A stretch of DNA of 64,000 bases from Auanema rhodensis (lineage: Eukaryota; Nematoda; Chromadorea; Rhabditida; Rhabditidae), in the NCBI GenBank assembly GCA_964057225.1, contig OZ059899.1, forward strand, positions 18,732,501 through 18,796,500, written 5' to 3'. Both the position numbers and the translations under genes were made by a program. Positions 1 to 12,395 of the stretch are shown here, one piece after another. Every line of letters starts with the position of its first letter. The first letter of the stretch is position 1. The notes beneath the pieces are model-generated. The model did not search any database. It was not told where the DNA came from and saw nothing but the letters and a program-made list of their open reading frames with translations.

Positions 1-16
1 TTTTAAGCTAGCGCAA

Positions 17-32
17 ATCTGATAACACAGAT
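17..32. repeat. Dyad 3 of the unit: 5-bp inverted repeat, 6-nt loop (first copy)
   Basis: ATCTG at 17-21 and CAGAT at 28-32 are reverse complements around ATAACA. It is repeated in all but a few units; the unit near 37582 has AAACAGATCAAC instead. A short stem, and weaker than the other two dyads. Confidence 0.6.
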
Positions 33-132
33 CGACGCAGCGTAAAAATCCGCATCGAATGCACTATACAACATTGAGAAACGCTTAATACAAAAATTAG
101 TTATGATCGTTTGAAAAATGATGCATTAGTGT

Positions 133-160
133 ATGTTGAGTTTCCATGTACACTCAACAT
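133..160. repeat. Dyad 1 of the unit: 9-bp inverted repeat, 10-nt loop (first copy)
   Basis: ATGTTGAGT at 133-141 is the exact reverse complement of ACTCAACAT at 152-160, with a 10-base loop TTCCATGTAC. It recurs in every unit at the same offset. J units (GTAAGTTGAG), the GTGTGTTGAG units and the K' units (GAATTTCC) lose one pair each, and O/Q units change only the loop. No transcription terminator role is implied. Confidence 0.85.
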
Positions 161-167
161 TGCTTCC

Positions 168-221
168 AAAAACATTTTGACAAAAATTTTTCCGGAAAAT
201 TTCGAAACAATTTCGCAAAAA
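168..221. repeat. Phased A/T tracts, predicted bent DNA (first copy)
   Basis: A run of A/T tracts is centred at about 170, 176, 186, 199, 211 and 219, near helical spacing. It includes the palindromes AAAAATTTTT (182-191) and, in CCGG units, TTTTCCGGAAAA (188-199). The same region recurs in every unit. Phased A-tracts are known to curve DNA, so each unit likely has one bent segment, right after dyad 1. Confidence 0.55.
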
Positions 222-661
222 GTAGATGTTTTTAGATTCCTTTTTCCAAGGCAAAGACGATGGACAATGTTATTCAACGAAAAAATTAATTCTCCAGGGT
301 GAAAATCGAGGATGCAAGTGTGAACTTATATCAGTTGATATCTCGGTGCATTTTCAAGCTAGCGCAAATCTGATAACACAGATCGACGCAGCTTAAAAAT
401 CCGCATCGAATGCACTATACAACATTGAGAAACGCTTAATACAAAAATTAGTTATGATCGTTTGAAAAATGATGCATTAGTGTATGTTGAGTTTCCATGT
501 ACACTCAACATTGCTTCCAAAAACATTTTTACAAAAATTTTTCCGGAAAATTTCGAAACAATTTTGCAAAAAGTAGATGTTTTTAGATTCCTTTTTCCAA
601 GGCAAAGACGATGGACAATGTTATTCAACGAAAAAATTAATTCTGCAGGGTGAAAATCGAG

Positions 662-692
662 GATATAAGTGTGAACTTATATCAGTTGATAT
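662..692. repeat. Dyad 2 of the unit: two overlapping palindromic pairs (representative copy)
   Basis: GATATAAGT at 662-670 pairs exactly with ACTTATATC at 675-683 across a 4-base loop GTGA. The right arm overlaps a second pair, ATATCA at 679-684 and TGATAT at 687-692, separated by GT. The two hairpins exclude each other. Units with GATGTAAG, GATGCAAG or GATGTAATT have mismatches in the first pair. Present once in each unit. Confidence 0.85.
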
Positions 693-1163
693 CTCGGTGC
701 ATTTTTAAGCTAGCGCAAATCTGATAACACAGATCGACGCAGCTTAAAAATCCGCATCGAATGCACTATACAACATTGAGAAACGCTTAATACAAAAATT
801 AGTTATGATCGTTTGAAAAATGATGCATTAGTGTATGTTGAGTTTCCATGTACACTCAACATTGCTTCCAAAAACATTTTGACAAAAATTTTTCCGAAAA
901 ATTTCAAAATAATTTTGCAAAAAGTAGATGTTTTTAGATTCCTTTTTTCAAGGCAAAGACGATGGACAATGTTATTCAACGAAAAAATTAATTCTCCAGG
1001 GTGAAAATCGAGGATGTAAGTGTGAACTTATATCAGTTGATATCTCGGTGCATTTTTAAGCTAGCGCAAATCTGATAACACAGATCGACGCAGCGTAAAA
1101 ATCCGCATCGAATGCACTATACAACATTGAGAAACGCTTAATACAAAAATTAGTTATGATCGT

Positions 1164-3269
1164 TTGAAAAATGATGCATTAGTGTATGTTGAGTTTCCAT
1201 GTACACTCAACATTGCTTCCAAAAACATTTTTACAAAAATTTTTCCGGAAAATTTCGAAACAATTTTGCAAAAAGTAGATGTTTTTAGATTCCTTTTTCC
1301 AAGGCAAAGACGATGGACAATGTTATTCAACGAAAAAATTAATTCTCCAGGGTGAAAATCGAGGATGCAAGTGTGAACTTATATCAGTTGATATCTCGGT
1401 GCATTTTCAAGCTAGCGCAAATCTGATAACACAGATCGACGCAGCTTAAAAATCCGCATCGAATGCACTATACAACATTGAGAAACGCTTAATACAAAAA
1501 TTAGTTATGATCGTTTGAAAAATGATGCATTAGTGTATGTTGAGTTTCCATGTACACTCAACATTGCTTCCAAAAACATTTTGACAAAAATTTTTCCGAA
1601 AAATTTCAAAATAATTTTGCAAAAAGTAGATGTTTTTAGATTCCTTTTTTCAAGGCAAAGACGATGGACAATGTTATTCAACGAAAAAATTAATTCTCCA
1701 GGGTGAAAATCGAGGATGTAAGTGTGAACTTATATCAGTTGATATCTCGGTGCATTTTTAAGCTAGCGCAAATCTGATAACACAGATCGACGCAGCGTAA
1801 AAATCCGCATCGAATGCACTATACAACATTGAGAAACGCTTAATACAAAAATTAGTTATGATCGTTTGAAAAATGATGCATTAGTGTATGTTGAGTTTCC
1901 ATGTACACTCAACATTGCTTCCAAAAACATTTTGACAAAAATTTTTCCGGAAAATTTCGAAACAATTTCGCAAAAAGTAGATGTTTTTAGATTCCTTTTT
2001 CCAAGGCAAAGACGATGGACAATGTTATTCAACGAAAAAATTAATTCTCCAGGGTGAAAATCGAGGATATAAGTGTGAACTTATATCAGTTGATATCTCG
2101 GTGCATTTTTAAGCTAGCGCAAATCTGATAACACAGATCGACGCAGCGTAAAAATCCGCATCGAATGCACTATACAACATTGAGAAACGCTTAATACAAA
2201 AATTAGTTATGATCGTTTGAAAAATGATGCATTAGTGTATGTTGAGTTTCCATGTACACTCAACATTGCTTCCAAAAACATTTTTACAAAAATTTTTCCG
2301 GAAAATTTCGAAACAATTTTGCAAAAAGTAGATGTTTTTAGATTCCTTTTTCCAAGGCAAAGACGATGGACAATGTTATTCAACGAAAAAATTAATTCTC
2401 CAGGGTGAAAATCGAGGATGCAAGTGTGAACTTATATCAGTTGATATCTCGGTGCATTTTCAAGCTAGCGCAAATCTGATAACACAGATCGACGCAGCTT
2501 AAAAATCCGCATCGAATGCACTATACAACATTGAGAAACGCTTAATACAAAAATTAGTTATGATCGTTTGAAAAATGATGCATTAGTGTATGTTGAGTTT
2601 CCATGTACACTCAACATTGCTTCCAAAAACATTTTGACAAAAATTTTTCCGAAAAATTTCAAAATAATTTTGCAAAAAGTAGATGTTTTTAGATTCCTTT
2701 TTTCAAGGCAAAGACGATGGACAATGTTATTCAACGAAAAAATTAATTCTCCAGGGTGAAAATCGAGGATGTAAGTGTGAACTTATATCAGTTGATATCT
2801 CGGTGCATTTTTAAGCTAGCGCAAATCTGATAACACAGATCGACGCAGCGTAAAAATCCGCATCGAATGCACTATACAACATTGAGAAACGCTTAATACA
2901 AAAATTAGTTATGATCGTTTGAAAAATGATGCATTAGTGTATGTTGAGTTTCCATGTACACTCAACATTGCTTCCAAAAACATTTTGACAAAAATTTTTC
3001 CGGAAAATTTCGTAACAATTTCGCAAAAAGTAGATGTTTTTAGATTCCTTTTTCCAAGGCAAAGACGATGGACAATGTTATTCAACGAAAAAATTAATTC
3101 TCCAGGGTGAAAATCGAGGATATAAGTGTGAACTTATATCAGTTGATATCTCGGTGCATTTTTAAGCTAGCGCAAATCTGATAACACAGATCGACGCAGC
3201 TTAAAAATCCGCATCGAATGCACTATACAACATTGAGAAACGCTTAATACAAAAATTAGTTATGATCGT
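1164..3269. repeat. Trimer higher-order repeat, 2 x 1053 bp
   Basis: Three different units in the same order (ATTTTTAC/CCGG/CCAAGG type, then the CAAAATAATTTTGC C type, then an ATTTTGAC/CCGG/CCAAGG type) occur at 1164-2216 and again at 2217-3269. The TTTTCAAGC variant recurs with the same 1053-bp spacing at 355, 1408 and 2461, so the third copy is partly visible to the left. The two copies of the last unit differ by a TTCGTAAC change in the second. Confidence 0.85.
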
Positions 3270-4673
3270 TTGAAAAATGATGCATTAGTGTATGTTGAGT
3301 TTCCATGTACACTCAACATTGCTTCCAAAAACATTTTGACAAAAATTTTTCCGAAAAATTTCAAAATAATTTTGCAAAAAGTAGATGTTTTTAGATTCCT
3401 TTTTTCAAGGCAAAGACGATGGACAATGTTATTCAACGAAAAAATTAATTCTCCAGGGTGAAAATCGAGGATGTAATTGTGAACTTATATCAGTTGATAT
3501 CTCGGTGCATTTTTAAGCTAGCGCAAATCTGATAACACAGATCGACGCAGCTTAAAAATCCGCATCGAATGCACTATACAACATTGAGAAACGCTTATTA
3601 CAAATATTAGTTATGATCGTTTGAAAAATGATGCATTAGTGTATGTTGAGTTTCCATGTACACTCAACATTGCTTTCAAAAACATTTTGACAAAAATTTT
3701 TCCGAAAAATTTCAAAATAATTTTGCAAAAAGTAGATGTTTTTAGATTCCTTTTTTCAAGGCAAAGACGATGGACAATGTTATTCAACGAAAAAATTAAT
3801 TCTGCAGGGTGAAAATCGAGGATATAAGTGTGAACTTATATCAGTTGATATCTCGGTGCATTTTTAAGCTAGCGCAAATCTGATAACACAGATCGACGCA
3901 GCTTAAAAATCCGCATCGAATGCACTATACAACATTGAGAAACGCTTAATACAAAAATTAGTTATGATCGTTTGAAAAATGATGCATTAGTGTATGTTGA
4001 GTTTCCATGTACACTCAACATTGCTTCCAAAAACATTTTTACAAAAATTTTTCCGGAAAATTTCGAAACAATTTCGCAAAAAGTAGATGTTTTTAGATTC
4101 CTTTTTTCAAGGCAAAGACGATGGACAATGTTATTCAACAAAAAAATTAATTCTCCAGGGTGAAAATCGAGGATGTAAGTGTGAACTTATATCAGTTGAT
4201 ATCTCGGTGCATTTTTAAGCTAGCGCAAATCTGATAACACAGATCGACGCAGCTTAAAATTCCGCATCGAATGCACTATACAACATTGAGAAACGCTTAA
4301 TACAAAAATTAGTTATGATCGTTTGAAAAATGATGCATTAGTGTATGTTGAGTTTCCATGTACACTCAACATTGCTTCCAAAAACATTTTTACAAAAATT
4401 TTTCCGGAAAATTTCGAAACAATTTCGCAAAAAGTAGATGTTTTTAGATTCCTTTTTTCAAGGCAAAGACGATGGACAATGTTATTCAACAAAAAAATTA
4501 ATTCTCCAGGGTGAAAATCGAGGATGTAAGTGTGAACTTATATCAGTTGATATCTCGGTGCATTTTTAAGCTAGCGCAAATCTGATAACACAGATCGACG
4601 CAGCTTAAAATTCCGCATCGAATGCACTATACAACATTGAGAAACGCTTATTACAAATATTAGTTATGATCGT

Positions 4674-7600
4674 TTGAAAAATGATGCATTAGTGTATGTT
4701 GAGTTTCCATGTACACTCAACATTGCTTTCAAAAACATTTTGACAAAAATTTTTCCGAAAAATTTCAAAATAATTTTGCAAAAAGTAGATGTTTTTAGAT
4801 TCCTTTTTTCAAGGCAAAGACGATGGACAATGTTATTCAACGAAAAAATTAATTCTGCAGGGTGAAAATCGAGGATATAAGTGTGAACTTATATCAGTTG
4901 ATATCTCGGTGCATTTTTAAGCTAGCGCAAATCTGATAACACAGATCGACGCAGCTTAAAAATCCGCATCGAATGCACTATACAACATTGAGAAACGCTT
5001 AATACAAAAATTAGTTATGATCGTTTGAAAAATGATGCATTAGTGTATGTTGAGTTTCCATGTACACTCAACATTGCTTCCAAAAACATTTTTACAAAAA
5101 TTTTTCCGGAAAATTTCGAAACAATTTCGCAAAAAGTAGATGTTTTTAGATTCCTTTTTTCAAGGCAAAGACGATGGACAATGTTATTCAACAAAAAAAT
5201 TAATTCTCCAGGGTGAAAATCGAGGATGTAAGTGTGAACTTATATCAGTTGATATCTCGGTGCATTTTTAAGCTAGCGCAAATCTGATAACACAGATCGA
5301 CGCAGCTTAAAATTCCGCATCGAATGCACTATACAACATTGAGAAACGCTTAATACAAAAATTAGTTATGATCGTTTGAAAAATGATGCATTAGTGTATG
5401 TTGAGTTTCCATGTACACTCAACATTGCTTCCAAAAACATTTTTACAAAAATTTTTCCGGAAAATTTCGAAACAATTTCGCAAAAAGTAGATGTTTTTAG
5501 ATTCCTTTTTTCAAGGCAAAGACGATGGACAATGTTATTCAACAAAAAAATTAATTCTCCAGGGTGAAAATCGAGGATGTAAGTGTGAACTTATATCAGT
5601 TGATATCTCGGTGCATTTTTAAGCTAGCGCAAATCTGATAACACAGATCGACGCAGCTTAAAATTCCGCATCGAATGCACTATACAACATTGAGAAACGC
5701 TTAATACAAAAATTAGTTATGATCGTTTGAAAAATGATGCATTAGTGTATGTTGAGTTTCCATGTACACTCAACATTGCTTCCAAAAACATTTTTACAAA
5801 AATTTTTCCGGAAAATTTCGAAACAATTTCGCAAAAAGTAGATGTTTTTAGATTCCTTTTTTCAAGGCAAAGACGATGGACAATGTTATTCAACGAAAAA
5901 ATTAATTCTGCAGGGTGAAAATCGAGGATATAAGTGTGAACTTATATCAGTTGATATCTCGGTGCATTTTTAAGCTAGCGCAAATCTGATAACACAGATC
6001 GACGCAGCTTAAAAATCCGCATCGAATGCACTATACTACATTGAAAAACGCTTAATACAAAAATTAGTTATGATCGTTTGAAAAAAGATGCATTAGTGTA
6101 TGTTGAGTTTCCATGTATACTCAACATTGCTTCCAAAAACATTTTGACAAAAATTTTTCCGAAAAATTTCAAAATAATTTCGCAAAAAGGAGATGTTTTT
6201 AGATTCCTTTTTTCAAGGCAAAGACGATGGACAAAGTTATTCAACGAAAAAATTAATTCTGCAGGGTGAAAATCGAGGATATAAGTGTGAACTTATATCA
6301 GTTGATATCTCGGTGCATTTTTAAGCTAGCGCAAATCTGATAACACAGATCGACGCAGCTTAAAAATCCGCATCGAATGCACTATACAACAGTGAGAAAC
6401 GCTTAATATAAAAATTAGTTATGATCGTTTGAAAAATGATGCATTAGTGTATGTTGAGTTTCCATGTACACTCAACATTGCTTCCAAAAACATTTTGACA
6501 AAAATTTTTCCGAAAAATTTCAAAATAATTTTGCAAAAAGTAGATGTTTTTAGATTCCTTTTTTCAAGGCAAAGACGATGGACAATGTTATTCAACGAAA
6601 AAATTAATTCTCCAGGGTGAAAATCGAGGATGTAATTGTGAACTTATATCAGTTGATATCTCGGTGCATTTTTAAGCTAGCGCAAATCTGATAACACAGA
6701 TCGACGCAGCTTAAAAATCCGCATCGAATGCACTATACAACATTGAGAAACGCTTAATACAAAAATTAGTTATGATCGTTTGAAAAATGATGCATTAGTG
6801 TATGTTGAGTTTCCATGTACACTCAACATTGCTTTCAAAAACATTTTGACAAAAATTTTTCCGAAAAATTTCAAAATAATTTTGCAAAAAGTAGATGTTT
6901 TTAGATTCCTTTTTTCAAGGCAAAGACGATGGACAATGTTATTCAACGAAAAAATTAATTCTGCAGGGTGAAAATCGAGGATATAAGTGTGAACTTATAT
7001 CAGTTGATATCTCGGTGCATTTTTAAGCTAGCGCAAATCTGATAACACAGATCGACGCAGCTTAAAAATCCGCATCGAATGCACTATACAACATTGAGAA
7101 ACGCTTAATACAAAAATTAGTTATGATCGTTTGAAAAATGATGCATTAGTGTATGTTGAGTTTCCATGTACACTCAACATTGCTTCCAAAAACATTTTGA
7201 CAAAAATTTTTCCGAAAAATTTCAAAATAATTTTGCAAAAAGTAGATGTTTTTAGATTCCTTTTTTCAAGGCAAAGACGATGGACAATGTTATTCAACGA
7301 AAAAATTAATTCTCCAGGGTGAAAATCGAGGATGTAATTGTGAACTTATATCAGTTGATATCTCGGTGCATTTTTAAGCTAGCGCAAATCTGATAACACA
7401 GATCGACGCAGCTTAAAAATCCGCATCGAATGCACTATACAACATTGAGAAACGCTTAATACAAAAATTAGTTATGATCGTTTGAAAAATGATGCATTAG
7501 TGTATGTTGAGTTTCCATGTACACTCAACATTGCTTTCAAAAACATTTTGACAAAAATTTTTCCGAAAAATTTCAAAATAATTTTGCAAAAAGTAGATGT

Positions 7601-10600
7601 TTTTAGATTCCTTTTTTCAAGGCAAAGACGATGGACAATGTTATTCAACGAAAAAATTAATTCTGCAGGGTGAAAATCGAGGATATAAGTGTGAACTTAT
7701 ATCAGTTGATATCTCGGTGCATTTTTAAGCTAGCGCAAATCTGATAACACAGATCGACGCAGCTTAAAAATCCGCATCGAATGCACTATACAACATTGAG
7801 AAACGCTTAATACAAAAATTAGTTATGATCGTTTGAAAAATGATGCATTAGTGTATGTTGAGTTTCCATGTACACTCAACATTGCTTCCAAAAACATTTT
7901 TACAAAAATTTTTCCGGAAAATTTCGAAACAATTTCGCAAAAAGTAGATGTTTTTAGATTCCTTTTTTCAAGGCAAAGACGATGGACAATGTTATTCAAC
8001 AAAAAAATTAATTCTCCAGGGTGAAAATCGAGGATGTAAGTGTGAACTTATATCAGTTGATATCTCGGTGCATTTTTAAGCTAGCGCAAATCTGATAACA
8101 CAGATCGACGCAGCTTAAAATTCCGCATCGAATGCACTATACAACATTGAGAAACGCTTAATACAAAAATTAGTTATGATCGTTTGAAAAATGATGCATT
8201 AGTGTATGTTGAGTTTCCATGTACACTCAACATTGCTTCCAAAAACATTTTTACAAAAATTTTTCCGGAAAATTTCGAAACAATTTCGCAAAAAGTAGAT
8301 GTTTTTAGATTCCTTTTTTCAAGGCAAAGACGATGGACAATGTTATTCAACGAAAAAATTAATTCTGCAGGGTGAAAATCGAGGATATAAGTGTGAACTT
8401 ATATCAGTTGATATCTCGGTGCATTTTTAAGCTAGCGCAAATCTGATAACACAGATCGACGCAGCTTGAAAATCCGCATCGAATGCACTATACTACATTG
8501 AAAAACGCTTAATACAAAAATTAGTTATGATCGTTTGAAAAAAGATGCATTAGTGTATGTTGAGTTTCCATGTATACTCAACATTGCTTCCAAAAACATT
8601 TTGACAAAAATTTTTTCGAAAAATTTCAAAATAATTTTGCAAAAAGTAGATGTTTTTAGATTCCTTTTTTCAAGGCAAAGACGATGGACAATGTTATTCA
8701 ACGAAAAAATTAATTCTCCAGGGTGAAAATCGAGGATGTAATTGTGAACTTATATCAGTTGATATCTCGGTGCATTTTTAAGCTAGCGCAAATCTGATAA
8801 CACAGATCGACGCAGCTTAAAAATCCGCATCGAATGCACTATACAACATTGAGAAACGCTTATTACAAATATTAGTTATGATCGTTTGAAAAATGATGCA
8901 TTAGTGTATGTTGAGTTTCCATGTACACTCAACATTGCTTTCAAAAACATTTTGACAAAAATTTTTCCGAAAAATTTCAAAATAATTTTGCAAAAAGTAG
9001 ATGTTTTTAGATTCCTTTTTTCAAGGCAAAGACGATGGACAATGTTATTCAACGAAAAAATTAATTCTGCAGGGTGAAAATCGAGGATATAAGTGTGAAC
9101 TTATATCAGTTGATATCTCGGTGCATTTTTAAGCTAGCGCAAATCTGATAACACAGATCGACGCAGCTTGAAAATCCGCATCGAATGCACTATACAACAT
9201 TGAGAAACGCTTAATACAAAAATTAGTTATGATCGTTTGAAAAATGATGCATTAGTGTATGTTGAGTTTCCATGTACACTCAACATTGCTTCCAAAAACA
9301 TTTTTACAAAAATTTTTCCGGAAAATTTCGAAACAATTTCGCAAAAAGTAGATGTTTTTAGATTCCTTTTTTCAAGGCAAAGACGATGGACAATGTTATT
9401 CAACAAAAAAATTAATTCTCCAGGGTGAAAATCGAGGATGTAAGTGTGAACTTATATCAGTTGATATCTCGGTGCATTTTTAAGCTAGCGCAAATCTGAT
9501 AACACAGATCGACGCAGCTTAAAATTCCGCATCGAATGCACTATACAACATTGAGAAACGCTTAATACAAAAATTAGTTATGATCGTTTGAAAAATGATG
9601 CATTAGTGTATGTTGAGTTTCCATGTACACTCAACATTGCTTCCAAAAACATTTTTACAAAAATTTTTCCGGAAAATTTCGAAACAATTTCGCAAAAAGT
9701 AGATGTTTTTAGATTCCTTTTTTCAAGGCAAAGACGATGGACAATGTTATTCAACAAAAAAATTAATTCTCCAGGGTGAAAATCGAGGATGTAAGTGTGA
9801 ACTTATATCAGTTGATATCTCGGTGCATTTTTAAGCTAGCGCAAATCTGATAACACAGATCGACGCAGCTTAAAATTCCGCATCGAATGCACTATACAAC
9901 ATTGAGAAACGCTTAATACAAAAATTAGTTATGATCGTTTGAAAAATGATGCATTAGTGTATGTTGAGTTTCCATGTACACTCAACATTGCTTCCAAAAA
10001 CATTTTTACAAAAATTTTTCCGGAAAATTTCGAAACAATTTCGCAAAAAGTAGATGTTTTTAGATTCCTTTTTTCAAGGCAAAGACGATGGACAATGTTA
10101 TTCAACGAAAAAATTAATTCTGCAGGGTGAAAATCGAGGATATAAGTGTGAACTTATATCAGTTGATATCTCGGTGCATTTTTAAGCTAGCGCAAATCTG
10201 ATAACACAGATCGACGCAGCTTAAAAATCCGCATCGAATGCACTATACTACATTGAAAAACGCTTAATACAAAAATTAGTTATGATCGTTTGAAAAAAGA
10301 TGCATTAGTGTATGTTGAGTTTCCATGTATACTCAACATTGCTTCCAAAAACATTTTGACAAAAATTTTTCCGAAAAATTTCAAAATAATTTCGCAAAAA
10401 GGAGATGTTTTTAGATTCCTTTTTTCAAGGCAAAGACGATGGACAAAGTTATTCAACGAAAAAATTAATTCTGCAGGGTGAAAATCGAGGATATAAGTGT
10501 GAACTTATATCAGTTGATATCTCGGTGCATTTTTAAGCTAGCGCAAATCTGATAACACAGATCGACGCAGCTTAAAAATCCGCATCGAATGCACTATACA

Positions 10601-12395
10601 ACAGTGAGAAACGCTTAATATAAAAATTAGTTATGATCGTTTGAAAAATGATGCATTAGTGTATGTTGAGTTTCCATGTACACTCAACATTGCTTCCAAA
10701 AACATTTTGACAAAAATTTTTCCGAAAAATTTCAAAATAATTTTGCAAAAAGTAGATGTTTTTAGATTCCTTTTTTCAAGGCAAAGACGATGGACAATGT
10801 TATTCAACGAAAAAATTAATTCTCCAGGGTGAAAATCGAGGATGTAATTGTGAACTTATATCAGTTGATATCTCGGTGCATTTTTAAGCTAGCGCAAATC
10901 TGATAACACAGATCGACGCAGCTTAAAAATCCGCATCGAATGCACTATACAACATTGAGAAACGCTTAATACAAAAATTAGTTATGATCGTTTGAAAAAT
11001 GATGCATTAGTGTATGTTGAGTTTCCATGTACACTCAACATTGCTTTCAAAAACATTTTGACAAAAATTTTTCCGAAAAATTTCAAAATAATTTTGCAAA
11101 AAGTAGATGTTTTTAGATTCCTTTTTTCAAGGCAAAGACGATGGACAATGTTATTCAACGAAAAAATTAATTCTGCAGGGTGAAAATCGAGGATATAAGT
11201 GTGAACTTATATCAGTTGATATCTCGGTGCATTTTTAAGCTAGCGCAAATCTGATAACACAGATCGACGCAGCTTAAAAATCCGCATCGAATGCACTATA
11301 CAACATTGAGAAACGCTTAATACAAAAATTAGTTATGATCGTTTGAAAAATGATGCATTAGTGTATGTTGAGTTTCCATGTACACTCAACATTGCTTCCA
11401 AAAACATTTTGACAAAAATTTTTCCGAAAAATTTCAAAATAATTTTGCAAAAAGTAGATGTTTTTAGATTCCTTTTTTCAAGGCAAAGACGATGGACAAT
11501 GTTATTCAACGAAAAAATTAATTCTCCAGGGTGAAAATCGAGGATGTAATTGTGAACTTATATCAGTTGATATCTCGGTGCATTTTTAAGCTAGCGCAAA
11601 TCTGATAACACAGATCGACGCAGCTTAAAAATCCGCATCGAATGCACTATACAACATTGAGAAACGCTTAATACAAAAATTAGTTATGATCGTTTGAAAA
11701 ATGATGCATTAGTGTATGTTGAGTTTCCATGTACACTCAACATTGCTTTCAAAAACATTTTGACAAAAATTTTTCCGAAAAATTTCAAAATAATTTTGCA
11801 AAAAGTAGATGTTTTTAGATTCCTTTTTTCAAGGCAAAGACGATGGACAATGTTATTCAACGAAAAAATTAATTCTGCAGGGTGAAAATCGAGGATATAA
11901 GTGTGAACTTATATCAGTTGATATCTCGGTGCATTTTTAAGCTAGCGCAAATCTGATAACACAGATCGACGCAGCTTAAAAATCCGCATCGAATGCACTA
12001 TACAACATTGAGAAACGCTTAATACAAAAATTAGTTATGATCGTTTGAAAAATGATGCATTAGTGTATGTTGAGTTTCCATGTACACTCAACATTGCTTC
12101 CAAAAACATTTTTACAAAAATTTTTCCGGAAAATTTCGAAACAATTTCGCAAAAAGTAGATGTTTTTAGATTCCTTTTTTCAAGGCAAAGACGATGGACA
12201 ATGTTATTCAACAAAAAAATTAATTCTCCAGGGTGAAAATCGAGGATGTAAGTGTGAACTTATATCAGTTGATATCTCGGTGCATTTTTAAGCTAGCGCA
12301 AATCTGATAACACAGATCGACGCAGCTTAAAAATCCGCATCGAATGCACTATACAACATTGAGAAACGCTTAATACAAAAATTAGTTATGATCGT
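4674..12395. repeat. 12-unit (4212-bp) segmental tandem duplication
   Basis: The unit order D-E-E-F-G-C-D-C-D-E starts at 4674 and again at 8886, a shift of exactly 12 units. Rare variants are shared at the same offset: TTATTACAAATATTAG just before 4674 and before 8886, and TTAATATAAAAATTAG at about 6407 and 10619. After about ten units the copies diverge in order. Some single-base differences separate the two copies. Confidence 0.85.

Larger units (their letters stand above)
1..3620. repeat. Array block 1: CCAAGG-type units in trimer order
   Basis: Most units here (those at 111, 462, 1164, 1866, 2217 and 2919) carry TTTTTCCAAGG where later units have TTTTTTCAAGG. Several also carry GCGTAA instead of GCTTAA, and three carry TTTTCAAGC instead of TTTTTAAGC. 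These are interleaved with the common C subtype (813, 1515, 2568, 3270). The CCAAGG variant is absent from the rest of the window, so this is the edge of a block that probably continues to the left. Confidence 0.85.

Noticed and set aside
133-160. Rho-independent terminator
   Set aside because: The hairpin is AT-rich with a 10-nt loop and is not followed by a T-run; the context is a eukaryote-like satellite without genes.
69-162. Internal duplication suggested by CAACATTG occurring twice per unit (69-76 and 155-162)
   Set aside because: Similarity does not extend convincingly beyond the 8-mer, and one chance repeat of this size in an AT-rich unit is not remarkable.
111-302. 63-codon open frame repeated in 168 of 182 units, as if a tandem gene family
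   Set aside because: The unit length is a multiple of 3, so any open stretch recurs. The frame starts at TTG with no ATG, differences between units are mostly amino-acid changing, 13 J units and one K unit carry stops, and I recognise no domain. It looks like a by-product of the satellite.
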